A stretch of 64,000 bases of DNA from assembly GCA_963576725.1 (NCBI GenBank), contig OY755241.1, positions 1,426,001 through 1,490,000 on the forward strand. The letters run 5' to 3'. Origin of the DNA: Azorinus chamasolen. Lineage: Eukaryota > Mollusca > Bivalvia > Cardiida > Solecurtidae. Below are positions 13,201 through 27,800 of this stretch, in pieces (within the stretch, counting starts at the first letter, position 1; every line of letters starts with the position of its first letter). Below the pieces are notes generated by a model. It ran no database searches. It was not told the DNA's origin and saw only the letters and a list, made by a program, of their open reading frames with translations. Made by a program: the position numbers and the translations under genes.

Positions 13201-15622
13201 AACCCCATAAGATGTAGACCGGGGAACATCTCCATCTAGAGAAGGATAATCAACAATTTTGAAATTGAAATCTTCCCTTTTATCGTATATTTTAGACCAA
13301 AATTTATCATTAGTGATGGAAAGATTTAAATCTAAAAAGGAAGTCTGAATGTCAGATCAGTTCGCTTTGTTTAAAGTAAGTTCTTTTGGGTAAATAGAAG
13401 AAACCATATTTTAAAAATAAGGATTATCCAAATTCAAAATATCGTATAAATACATAGACGTTTTATTAAAAGCGCTAACAATGTCAGATTGTGTATCAGG
13501 CTTTAAGCTAAGCATGAAATCCCTCTCATAGCAATATAAAAAACAAATCTGCAACAAGAGGGGCACAATTTGTTCCCATAGGTATACCAATGTTAAAGTT
13601 TTGTTAAACTACGGCACGCCGCACGACCACGCACCCACCCGCCTGGTTTTCGCCAAACTATAAGCCGAGAGTTTTCTCGAAAAATCCGGCTAAAACTCGA
13701 TTCTATGAAAGTCGATACTACGAAAGTCGGTACTACAAAATCTTAGTAAAGAAGAATGTATATCCTTGTGGGCAGATGGCTGTTTAATGCAGGGTTAAAG
13801 TCATGCAGGAAGTTCATAGAGGAGCTTTCTGTATGACTTTCACTCCGCATTAAGCTGCTACCTGCGTTAAATATCAATAATGGTACGTATTTGAGTGTTC
13901 GTAGTATCGAGTTTCTATTGTATTTGCAAACTTTAGTCATCTGTAAATATCAAGTAACAGTTTTAGAGCCTACATATCTAACCTTACGTATGTTTTTTTT
14001 TGTTAGGGGGGTGTGTGATGACCTAAGCCAAATTGGTTGTTCACTGTTGTTGTATATTAGGTGAACTTTTGATGACCTAAGCCAAATTATTGATTTAGGA
14101 TGTTAAGTGAATTTGTAACGACCAAAGCGAAACTCTTTATACACTCTGTAACACTCCAGCTAAACCGCGCATTCTGATGCACTTGGAATCATAACAAACC
14201 CGACATGTCAGACTTAGAAGAAATATACTATCTATTCTATTGTCTATTTGACTGTAGTAATAATAATTCACCCTCTATTATCTCTCACACCCTAATTCTC
14301 CCTAGCTCGCCCTTATTTCTTTTCACTCAATCACTTTACCACTGCCTATATAAATATGTTTCCAACGTAATCAGAGCTATATATAAAGGTGCGTCATTTC
14401 TCCACCAAACCCTATGTTGTGACTACTCAATAGAATCGTCTCTTCGCGACAATTCGAAAGAATGCTCACAGCATAGGGTTTGGTGGAGAAATACAAAATA
14501 TACTCATGAAAATGTTTTAATTTACGCATCTTATCTGGAGCTCTCAACGTTGTTCAATTTCGGCTCTTTAGGCTGGACCGATATCACCGATGCATCGGTA
14601 AATCGTCGTGAGAAGTCCGCGATGCAACATCGCGATACCAAGTCCAAAACATCGATGTTTGGCGATACTTTGCAATGTTTGAATACTTGATATAATTAAT
14701 GATATAATAAACATGAGATTACTCGGATCTGTTATTATGCACCATCCGCAAAAGCCAAATAAATCCATATGAACTTACTCAGCTTAAAACGCTTCTGCAA
14801 TGCTTGTTATTTACTTGTTGTCGCTTAGGTCCTATAAATTAATATTAATCGCAACAACACGGTCGTACTCTACCTCTTTTTCATTTGCGGAAATCGGCGA
14901 AGTGTTCTGATTGAATAAATATGTGTATAAGAGAACTAATTTCTTACGCGGATTATGCGGCGTATATCCGGCCCGAGATTTATATATCATGATCAGTTAA
15001 TCTGCATAGTGCAGTGAGTGCACATATCCTATCAAGATCTGTCATGATAATATTCATTTAAGGAAAATTTCGGCCATGAAAAGTGCCGAAAAAATATGTC
15101 TCGATTAGCTCCTGTTTTAAGAGAACCCGGCACTTGACCGCGTATAGTAGGTCAACCTCCAACGCAGTTATCTCCCCTAATCGCTACGCTGACCGTACGT
15201 AGTGACAAGGGAGATCACTGTGAGGAGTTTGATAGTAGGTTGGGACCGGCACGGGAATTTTCCCTTGCCCTATTTGCAAAATACTTTCAATGCTGTAAGC
15301 GACTGTTTTGTAGTAAAAATGACAGCCGAAATTGAGATTGAGCGAGCGCCTCTGTCTTTTAAGTAGAATGTTTGGAAACATTTTGGGCTTGAAAAAGGAG
15401 ACAAACAGAAGGTGATGTGTCTTCTGTTTGTTTTGTATTGCTCAGTTCACTGAAAACAGCAGTTTATCAGTTGTTAAACATGTATCATTATTACATATTG
15501 GCCTTGGTTATGCAAATATTTTATTCAAATCGAGTATCGTGATGTATCATCGAATCGCTACTACATAATCGTGATATATCGCGATACTAAAATGAGCAGC
15601 GATATCCAGAACTAAAAAATAT

Positions 15623-15656
<34 letters not shown>

Positions 15657-15819
15657 TTTAAAATTAAAAGCACCCTGACACGTTCACTCTCTATGCCTCA
15701 CTCTGTATCCCTGTCTGTTTGACACAATATCTCCGTTGATTTTACCTTTCTTGTACTACGCCCGTTTCTTTCGCGCTCTCTGTCAGTCTCTCGCCAACTA
15801 TCTCTCTCTCTCTCGCCAA

Positions 15820-15866
<47 letters not shown>

Positions 15867-18800
15867 CAACTATCTCTCTCTTTCTTTCTCTCTTTCCAAC
15901 ATGCATGAATGTATTATTTCGCTTTCTGATCACCAGTCTCTCTGTCTCCGCCCACCCCCCTCTCTCTCTCTCTCTCTGCCTGTCTATCATTCAGTTTCAA
16001 GCTTTTTATCTTATTCAAAGAGGATGTTGTTTCTGATACCAGTCTCTTTGTCTCCACCGCCCAACCCTCCCCTCTCTCTGTGTCTGGTTTTGATTTTCAA
16101 ACATTTTTTCTTATTCGAAACTAATGTTTTCAGCGTATAATCGAATGTGTTGTCTAGTCTACGTGCATTTTAAAAAGTGTTGCAAGAGGAGATTTTTACT
16201 TTATTTATTTAACTCAGCTGGAATCATTTCTAACAAAACATTCAGGAAATCACACAGAATGTCCAGTTATGTAGATACTGGTCAGTTATGACTGATTAAT
16301 ATTCGTTTTATTTTTCACACAGATTCACAACTTTTGGTCTGCTGGTCGCCATTTTGACCGGCCATTCATTCGGATACTACACCTTCCGGTCGAGCATACC
16401 TAACGGATTCCAGGTTCCCCACCCCTGTAACCCTGAATACATATGGAGGGGCGTGGGCCACCGGAATTACCTTGGAACTGGTGCGAGGAACCCATTTGGG
16501 CTCGCCTTCGCCTCGAATGGCTTTGTAAGTGTGAACCTTTTTCTAGAATTTTTTTTTATTGGGGCGGGGGCGTAGATTTTTATGTTTGATGACATAAAAA
16601 TATAGTGTGTTTGTAATACATGTTGAAAAAGAGCTTAATTGTGCGAGGGAAATAAAACACCCCTACTGAATCATTGTTTTAGTAGAACCTCTCTATAACG
16701 ACCACTATTACATCAATTATTTTGTGTTAAAGGCAGGTTGCTTATTAAAGCAAGGTGAAAGTAAAACAGAACGCTCCTATGGGAGTGTTCTGTTTTACTT
16801 TAACCTTGCTTTAAGCAGCCAGTGCAGTTTCTCAGACATGCTAGCATTTACCATGATATGTCCGTACCTCTGACATACTAGCATATATATCATGACAGGT
16901 CAGTCACTCTTTTATGTTAGCATATAGCACGACAGGTCAGTGGTCTGAAATGCTAGTGACTCTGGCTAACTAGCTGATACCACAAAATGTCAGAGCTTCT
17001 GAATTACTAGCTCATGCCACAACATGTCAGTATATGTAACATGATAGCACATACCACAACATGTCAGGTTCTCCGACGTACTAGCAGATACCACAACAGG
17101 TTGGTGTCTCTGACATGCTAGGGGATACCACACTGTGAAATTAGCACTGACTTACTAGCAGATAGCACGACGTGTCAGTGTCTTTGACTTACTAGCAGAT
17201 ACTAGAACATGCAAGTGCTTCTGACGTGCTAGCAGATGACACCAACAACAGGCCAGCGTCGTTGACATTATAGTATCTCTAACATCAGGTCAGTGTCTGA
17301 GTCATGCGAGTGTCTCTGACATCAGGTCAGTGTTAGCTCCATGCGAGTGTCTCTGACACCAGGTCAGTGTGTACTCCATGCAAGTGTCTTTGAATCAGAT
17401 CAGTATGTCAGCCATGCGAATGTCTCTGACATCAGGCCAGTGTATGCATCATGCGAGTGTCTCTGACATCAGATCAATGTCTGAGTCATGCGAGTGTCTC
17501 GTCAGTGTCTGGGATATACGCGTGTCTCTGACATCAGGTCAGGGCCAATGTCTGAGCAATGCGAGTGTCTCTGACATCAGATCAATGTCTGAGCCATGCG
17601 AGTGTCTCTGACATTAGGTCAGTATCTCAGCCATGCGAGTGTCCCTGACATTAGGCAAGTGTCTGAGCCATGCGAGTGTCTCTGATATCGGGTCAGTGTC
17701 TGAGTCATGCGAGTGTCACTGACATCAGGTCAATGTCTGAGCCATGCGAATGTCTCTGACATTAGGTTAGTAGCTCAGCCATGCGATTGTCTCTCACATC
17801 AGGTCAGTACCCCAACCATGCGAATGTCTTTGATATCAGATCAGTGTCTGAGTCGTGCGAGTGTCTCTGGCATACTAACAGAAATCCCAACAGGTCAATG
17901 TCTCTGACATAGGCAAGTGTCTCTAGCATACTATCCGATACCACAACAGGTCATTGTCATCGACATGCTGAACGACCATGACTTCTCATCAATTCTCAGG
18001 AATTTTAGGAAGTCTCGTTGATAGAATTATGACACTCTCTATGTAAATATGAATTACAATAAAACCTCTCTATAACGACCATTCTAACGCAATCTGTCAA
18101 TTTCCTGAAATCTGATTGGCTCATGTGACCAAATTTGCGGCATATAAAAAGTGTTTTATATGTCGCAAATTCAACCAATCGAAAACGGCCGAATAACAGC
18201 ATTAACCTGTAAATATATTAATGCGCTTTGTTTATCAAACACTTAGATCTACTGATAAATTCGTATGCATACACTGACATATATTCAAGTTCAGTCCGGT
18301 ATTTTGAAAGTTATTAATTTCCATTCTTTGTCACGACTTGACCGGTCTTTTATATGTCATGTGGAGAATTATTGATATACTCAAAGCGTTGTGATTCAGA
18401 TTCAACCTTATTTATCATACGATTCAAACATAACGTCATAACGTGACGTCATTGTTACAGACGACGTTTTTGCGTACGGCGCCAAAGACTAAGATAACGT
18501 TACTTTTCCTGACATGTGTATTGAAAGTGTATTGAAATGTAAAATAGCTGTCGCGTAATGATTCATGACAAATGTAATAGTGAACTTACAACTGGGCCGG
18601 TGTTTGACTGTGTAAACCAGGGTGAAAAAATCCAGTTATTTTAAGAAATCTGAGAGAAACTTGGCACTATTTCTCGCCTCATCACTCATTCAATCACCTG
18701 CCCGCATAGGATATAACAACAATTTGGCATTTTTCGTGTTAAGATTGCGTTAGAATAGGGTTAATCCTACTGTAATTTGAAATTTGCGACGGTATATGAG

Positions 18801-21800
18801 GTTTTTAACGGTCTTAAATTATTTTAATGACTCCGCCTTCGGCGTCGCCATTAAAATAATTTGCGACCGTTAAAAACCTCATATACCGTCGCAAATTTCA
18901 AATTACAGTAGGGTTAACCCTATATTCTGACGCAATTTGTCAATTTTCTGCAATCTGATTGGCTCATGTGACTAAATTTGCGGCATATAAAAACTGTTTT
19001 ATATGTCGCAAATTCAACCAATCGAAAACGGCCGAATAACAGCATTAGCCTGTAAATATATGAATGCGCTTTGTTTATCAAACACTTAGATCTACTGATA
19101 CATTCGTATGCATACACTGACATATATTCAAGTTCAGTCCGGTATTTTGAAAGTTATTAATTTCCATTCTTTGTCACGACTTGACCGGTCTTTTATATGT
19201 CATGTGGAGAATTATTGATATACTCAAAGCGTTGTGATTCAGATTCAACCTTATTTATCATACTATTCAAACATAACGTTATAACGTGACGTCATTGTTA
19301 CAGACGACGTTTTTGCGTACGGCGCCAAAGACTAAGATAACGTTACTTTTCCTGACATGTGTATTGAAAGTATTGAAATGTAAAATAGCTGTCGCGTAAT
19401 GATTCATGACAAATGTAATAGTGAACTTAGAACTGGGCCGGTGTTTTGACTGTGTAAACCAGGGTGGAAAAAATCCAGTTATTTTAAGAAATCTGAGAGA
19501 AACTGGGCACTATTTCTCGCCTTATCACTCATTCAATCACCTGCGCGCATAGGATTTGGCATTTTTCGTGTTAAGATTGCGTTAGAATAGGGTTAATCCT
19601 ACTGTAATTTGACACGGTTTTAACGGTCTTAAATTATTTTAACGGCGACGCCGAAGGCGTCGCCGTTAAAATAATTTGCGACCGTTAAAAACCTCATATA
19701 CCGTCGCAAATTTCAAATTACAGTAGGATTAACCCTATACTTAATTGTATTAATTAGTTGGTAGTTTGGGCAGGTGGTTGCTAAGCAAGGTGAAAGTAAA
19801 ACAGAACGCTCCTACATGAGCGTTCAGTTTTACTTTCGCCTTGCTTTAAGCATCCACCTGCCTTTAACACAAAATACTTGATGTAATGTAGTGGCCGTTA
19901 TAGAGAGGTTTTGCTGTACATGATGAATTCCAGCTTTGATCATTTATGACAGAGATTACTAAAACTTCATGCAATACAATCAAAGTATCTGCTTACTGAT
20001 GGTACTGTTTCTGTATCAGCATAATGTTGTGATGATGCAGAATGATCCAATGCAGCATATAGAATAATCGATGCAAACTGTCCTCTCCATGTATACCGTT
20101 AACATATTACAATGGCTGGTTTGCTCCAAGCAAGCACATATGGGACCTTCTTGGACCAAGGGCAATAACAAATCAAGCACATATGGCACCTTCTTGGACC
20201 AAGGGCAATAACAAACCATGTCATAAACAACATCTATGATCAGACAGTTGCCCTTGTCCATGAATGGACTGTTATTCCAAATGATGTCATCCATTTACGT
20301 TCTCTCGCTGCAATCGAAAATCGTTGCCTTTAGTCATGAGAGAGGTGGGTACAATGAATAATTAACAAATGAAAATACAGTAAAATTCTCGATTATTCGA
20401 ATTTTTGTGTGAAGAATTTAGACTATTTTAGGCAGGTGGCTGCTTAATGTATGGTGAAAGTCATGCAGTAAGCTCCTAGAAAAGCTTTCTGCGTGGCTTT
20501 CATCCTGCATTAAGCTGCCACCAGTCTGAAAGATCGATAATGATACGTATTTTAGTGTTCGAATAATCGAGACTTTACTGTATAACACTTTCCCTGCTAA
20601 GCACATCCGAATAGACTTCCGAGTCACAATGTTCCGTGGTTATAAAACTATTTATATGCCTTTTATGCAGGTGGCTGCTTAATGCAGGGTGAAAGTCATG
20701 CAGAAAGCTCCTAGAGGACTAAGAGCATTAAGCTGCTACCTGTCTGAAAGATCGATAATGATACGTATTTTAGTGTTCGAATAATCGAGACTGCACTGCA
20801 ATTCGAACACAGTAACTCGTTTCGCTGTCGAACTTCGTCATCTGCGAACTTTTTTGTCAGTTAAACTTTTCTTTTTTTATATATATTTTTCTTCTTTTGT
20901 TTTGTTTAAAAAACATAGTCACGGTAATAAATTGTTTGGATCCTGGTGAGACACCGAATATTCAAACTGGTTGCATAGGTAATAACAGATGCGACACATG
21001 CAGCGAAAGAGTTAACATAAAAAAAACAAGTAAAACGACCCCAGACAATTGCCTTCTCTAAATGTTCCAGTCATTTAAGGTAATATCCCCAAAGCTTTTG
21101 TACTTTTGATTCCTAACGGATTAAGTTGCATTTATTTATAGAAGTGGGACTCAACTATTTGCGAGATGGACTCGGATGAGGATGGTCGAAGCAATGGGGA
21201 GGAACTGGGTGATCCAGATTGCACGTGGACCCCTGGTATCCAGCCTTCCGTAACTACTGGCCTGTCACACCCAGGTAAAACATCATATGTTGACAAAAAA
21301 ATAGAACATATGTGGCATCTTTATTTCGTATTATGAACGATCATTTTAACTCTTTAGAATCGTCTCTAAAGTGTGGTCACAACATAGGATTAGGTGTGTG
21401 TGTGGGTGGGTGGGGGTCTATTCTTAAAAATGTTTTAATTTACGCATCTTATCATGGCCTCTGAGTACTCATTAGATTAAACAATAATAGTATGTATTAT
21501 ACTACCATCGCAAACAACGAAGACCCCTACCAGAAGGCGCGATCCAATGTACCGCCAGACATGGACAGTCCCTTTGGCAATGTTTTATGTAACAGGTCTA
21601 TGTTGGTTCACAAACAAAGCAGACCCTGATCAGACGACTCATACAGGAGCCGTCTGACCTTGGTTTAATCTATTTGCATATATTCCAAAAGCTACCTCTA
21701 TTGAGTAAAGCGTTGTATGGTGTTATAAGCTAATCTTAACAATAGGTGAAGTCACATGTATGGGCCATGTACATGGGTGATATGTCATACATACACATAA

Positions 21801-24800
21801 TACATATGTCATGGGTGATATGTCATACATACACAAAACCTCAGCACCCCGCTTTGAATTTATTGGTCATATCCACAGTTGATATTTCACGCATACCAAA
21901 ACCGTACCCATTTGAATGCAAAATAAGAGTACTCCCATTTGCATCAAGTGTAGACCCATATCAGAATGTTCTTAGAGGAGGTCTCTGATCAGGGTCTGCA
22001 CGGTTTGTCATACAAACCCTCTTGCAGAGTAAAGTGTTTCACGTGCAAAGCACTCTTTACTTAAACCCTAAAGGCCCTTTCCATTTGAGTATAGCAGTTA
22101 GAGGATTAAGTTAAGTATCCAATATACAATTTAATCCAAACCTACCCCGTTTTTAACCACAGGTAGTAACAAAACACGTGAACCCTTAACCCGCCATATA
22201 TCTTTTATCACGCTGTCCTCTTTGAATATTAATAAGGCAAATATTTACAAAAATACACAGGGTATGTTGAAATGCTTTTCCTAGGCAAACTCATAGAGCA
22301 TGCAGGTATGGGTTTTCCATGTCAAACAGTGCACACCCAGATGAGAGAACTCCTTTAGGAGCTCTCTCATCTGGGTCTACACTGTTTGGAAATAGTTTTC
22401 AAAAAGTCGCCGTTTTAACATTGCGCTATGTCATTCTTTGTAATCCATTCCTTTTCACTAATAAAAACATGAGACTGACCGAGTCCCTCTCTGAGAAATG
22501 AGGTCTTAGTACATTGCCAATCAGTGTAGATTCAGATCAGAAATAATGTCAATAATGGTGTCAACAAATAATGAAGACCCAGATCAGAAATAATAAATAT
22601 TACACTTTATAGTAAGTTGGAGAACAAACTTCTATAGATTCTGATGAATGACAAGCAGTATAGATCATGAGCAGAGTAGTGTTAGTCTATATTGTTTGCA
22701 ATGCATTAAGAAGGTTCATTAATGAAACCAGTGGAATTTGTTTCGCGAATCTATTTAATGAACAAACATTTCTATTATATGAGAAACCTTGCTTTCATTA
22801 GTGGCTTACCCATGTTATTCTATAAACAGAGTGCAGAACTAACCCTTTATCCCATTAATATTCATGTTGAAATTAATGACTTGTCAATATTAATTACATT
22901 ATTTTTGTATTGGCATCATGGACAAAAGAAGTGTAATGGGCATGCTGTCCATTGCTTTATATTGAGTAATGGCTCACTGATGGTCAGTCTCTTTTGATGT
23001 GCTTCGACCAATCATATCACGAGGGACTGACCCTTAGTCCAACCCCTGGCGAATATGGGAAGTGTATGAGAGAGCGAGAGAGAGGGCAGAAGTTAATAAC
23101 CTTTAGACCAAACAACAACTGAAATCTTTGATTGATAAAGAAAACTCGATTCATTGATTAAACGTGAAGAAGTGAAATATTTTGTGATTGAGCTAATCCC
23201 CAAACCATAGAAACACTACATGGTGGAGAATCCGGAACATTTGGATCCAGATAAGATGTAGAGTAACGCTAATAGGAGTTTACTGGGTTTTACGTCGCTT
23301 TAACAGTATTTCAGTTATATCACGACGTCCAGCTAATTACAGGTGGAGGAAGACCCTAGAGGTTCTTCTTCTGTGCACGGAACAAATTTCATTGTTTCAT
23401 GCACAGAAGAACATCCAGGTAAAACCACCGACCTACCACAAGCCAGCTGGAAGGCTTCATCACATGAAAAATGCAAATGCCCAGACCGGGATTCGAACCA
23501 CAGCGGTGAGGGGCTAAGCAATTGTCAGTCGAAGACCATAACCACTCGGCCACGGAGGCCGCCTATAGGAACCACAGCGGTGAGGGGCTAAGCGATTGTC
23601 AGTCGAAGACCATAACCACTCCACCACGGAGGTAGCCTATAGGAACCATATTGTTTTACACACCACTTATGTTGACGAAAAGTCCGTCCTGAAACTTCAG
23701 GCAGATTACAACGTTTACGGATGGTAATAATTTGGCACCAAAAGAGTAAACCATTTACTCCATAAATACGCCTTACTACACCATTACATTTACAAAGTAG
23801 ATCCAGATCAGACCTCTCCTGCACGATCCATCTGATCAGGTTTGTTCTGTTTAAGTGCAAAAAATCACTGTGGATCCTGTTGAAGCTAGAGTTTCAGATA
23901 ATTTGTGTCCTGGTGAAGTAGAGTGTCAAACAGGTTGGATCGTGCTGAAGTTAAAGTGCCAAACAGTTTGGATCCTGATGATGATGATCATGCCAATGCT
24001 GATGCTGTCTTGGATATGTTTTATTCACAGGCATCTGCGATCCCTGGGATTCCACAGCCTGTCGTGTCCAAAACGATTTTGTGAACTGTGAGGCGCTCTG
24101 TGACGCTGTCTCCGAGGAAGGTAGATATATGACAGATGCATTTTTTCTTAACAACTGCATCACTGGCACTTGATTGAAAAAGACTATAGTTTATTTATAT
24201 CAACTAGTACATTAATAAGACTATTATATTACACAACTATTGTCTGTTTCGATCAAGTGCCATTGAACTGCATTTCCAAAAGTTAAAAGTATTATGCACT
24301 TCTTAGGCATGTGATGTTCTCATTATTTATTTCACTGATGTAAGCAATTTAGACTCCAGCCTAATCACTGTAGACTACAGCGTAAGAAAAAAGTTTAAGT
24401 ATTAAAGGTGTATACTGACTGAAGGCATATTTGTTTAGAGGGATATTTCAGCAAGGTTTTGTCGATTATGACCTTGGAAGTTAACAATGCAGATAATCAG
24501 ATGACCCCTTCAAGAACCCTCTGGACAAGGTTATCACTGTTTGCTTGTGTCCCTTTTAACCCTTTACACGATAGAAGTTCCTTTAATACATTTGAATGCG
24601 GAGTAGTCCCATAGCAGACGTCTCCTGAAGGATATTAACCCTTCGCTTGCTGTTCACGTCAATATACCTACCTGTAAATACTGAAGACCCAGATGAGACA
24701 GCTTCTGCAGGAGCTGTCTCATCAGGGTCTGCACTATTTACAAATTGATTTTGCAACTAGTGCACTCCTCAGCAGTTATTGCACATATACATATTTGTAC

Positions 24801-27800
24801 ACAGTGAAGATATACATGTATGTAATTATACCACAGGGCATGGGTAAAGAAGGAGAAATGTATTTTAAAATTCAGCAAGAGAAGGATATTAATATTAATT
24901 AATTAAGTATGCCCCCAACACGCACATAGTGGTGAGAGAGACATATTGATTTTGTACTTTCGGCTTGTTAGTATGACCTTTGGTCCTGTCTGTCACAAAG
25001 TTTACACTTCTTTCACCCTTCCGGCGCCAGATTTCTACTTGTCATCTGCAATCCAAGTTTGTTAAATCATTCGGTAAAATGGTAATTGAGATAAATAAAT
25101 GCAAATTTCAAAGGAATAAAGCACATATATAGAAATGAACAAAATTGCCTTTTTTTCTGATATTCGAATATTTCTGACACACTATCTCTCCCTTTTTGTC
25201 TAACCTTTTGTCTGATAAGTGATTGTCAGCTGCAACAACACTTTGAAGCATATTTTATATTATATATTCAGGAGTTTTCCGCCATACCGTGACCCTGTCG
25301 GCTGCTGTCAGCGTACCCAGCCAGACCATGGCATACGAATGTATGGTGTTTGACTTTCCTACCGAAGGGGACTACCACCTGGTGGCACTCGCTGCGCAAG
25401 TTGACAACTTCGCCCTATTGAAACACATCATAGTGTTCGGCTGCAATGGAGACGGTACGTACGTTGAAACTGTGACTTTCACTTGTGCCTATTGAAAATA
25501 CCGAGGCTTAGAAAGATGTATAAATTACACATTTGTAGCCACCCGTTTGCCCCCCTCGTCCGTCCACATTTTCAAACGACTTCTCCTCTGAAACCGTGTG
25601 TGTGTGTGTGTGTGGGGGGGGGTTATTGTCAATTTATGACACGGACCAAAAATGCCCCCTCTGGTGCTTATCATAAGAAATTCTTTAAAATTCTTCTTCT
25701 CTGAAACTGTAAGGCCTAGAGCTTTGATATTTGGTATGTAGCATGATCTAGTGGTCCTCTACAAAGATTGTTCAAATTGTGCCCGTACCAAAAATGACCC
25801 GCCTTGTGGCTAATCAGTTTTTCATAGGAAAAGTTTTACAAATTTTCTTCTCTGAAACTAAAATGCCCAGACCTTTGCTATTCGGTATATATCATTATGT
25901 GAAAGTCCTCTATCAAGATTGTTTAAATTATGACCCCAAGGTCAAAAATAGGCCCACCCCAGGGTTGATTAGTTTTCCATAGAATTGTATAGGAAAACCA
26001 ATACCTTTAATATTTGATATGCAGCTTAACCATATAGTCCTCTACCAAGATTGTACAAATTATGACCTTTTGATAAAAAATGACCCGCCCTGCGGCATAT
26101 TAATTTGACTTAATTAAGAAAACCTTAAAAAGTCTTAGTCTCTGAAACCATAAGACCCATACCTTCCATATTTGGTATGTAGCTTTGCCTTGTGGTCCTC
26201 TGCCAAGAATGTTCAACTAGTGACCCGACCTCCGGGCGAAACATGGCCCTGCCCTGGGGCTTTTTCAGTTTTTCATGGGGAAAATATAAAGTATCATTTT
26301 TCTCTGAAGCCATAAGGCTTAGACCTTTAATTAATGGCATACAGCTTTGCCTTATGGTTCTCTACCAAGGTTGTACAAATGATGACTTTTGGGTAACAAA
26401 TAGCCCCATCCCGGGGGTTATCTCAGGTGAGTGCTTCAAGGTCTCATGGCCCTCTTGTTTAAGAATAGCTACTTTATTTCTCCACCAAACCCTACGTTGT
26501 GGCCACTTTTGAGAATCATCTCTTCAAGACTATTCACCCTGTGTTAGTTCTGGATGAGAATCCGCCATGGTTTGTCAGATGTCACCTTATCTTGATCTGC
26601 TCTGTTTGCAAAGGCGGAGCAATGAGTTTTTATGGCGTAAATGGTTGAATTAATATGCATAGGTGAAAGCGGTTAAGCAACAGGAGAGATGTTTTCTTTA
26701 GTACTTTATACAACATGCGTTTCCTTTAAGAATTTTTTTTGTCAAACCACTCTGCACAGTTGACACATTAATACAGAACCCAGTGGATAAGTCACTCGCT
26801 TCGGGACTCGGAGCTCGATGGATAATTCCCTGCCCGTGACTCGTTCTGTTATGCCCGCTGAGCAAATTATTTTTACATACTTTTTCACCAAATACATTTT
26901 CAAAATTCAAGTTGTAATCAATGTGTCTATCAATATGCAATCAGGGTATCAAACTGTTTGGATCCTGATGAGACGTCGGATTACTTGGTGTCTCATCTGG
27001 ATCCAAACTGTTTGCATAGGTATTCACTCATCCACCCATAGCAGGCTAAAGGTTAAAGAATATTTATCGATTGCCCGGCATTAAAGTGAAACTCCCTATA
27101 ATAAACGCATATTTTCAATAATATAATAAATCTTGGTATTTGTTATGCTCAATTATTATTATGAAGATTGTCAACTTCAACGTATATCGAAAAATGTCCC
27201 TGTGATTCAAAAACAAACTTTTATCATGGATGCTTACAGTTTTTGTTCTACAACAAAATATTATCGGCCTTCTTTCGAACAGATAACATAACTAAAACAC
27301 AACCCGAATAAATACTAATACACAACCAAATAAATACTAATGCATTGCCGAATAAATCGGGTCTTTGATATCAACCACATGAAAGTGTTGTATTTATTTG
27401 TGATTTCTTGCGATATACTTCCTTTTAGCTTATAAACAAAATATCTATGCAAGTTTGGGCATTTTTTAAAACGCGTTGGAAGAAGATACTATTACTTTAA
27501 CCCTTTCCTTCAAATAAACGCGTTTTTACGCATTTGCAAAAAAGTAGACCCAGCGCAGATCAGAGTCTGCTCCGTTTGCTTATGGAATGATATAGATCTG
27601 ATTCTACAGTTTTTGTCAGAGCAAGAGAAAAACTCTTGCAGGAATACTAAACAGGGAATTGGTTAAAGTGAATATGCAATAGAATAAGGTGTTTCGGAAG
27701 CCAAACTGCCTTGTCCTGTTTGTATGGTTGATACCCAGATGCCAAATTGCCTTGCCTTGTTAGTATTTGACACTCAGAAGCCACATTCCCTTGTCCTATT

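Noticed and set aside
15736..16140. 134-codon ORF with long Ser-Leu runs
   Set aside because: Translation of a (CT)n microsatellite; no domain.
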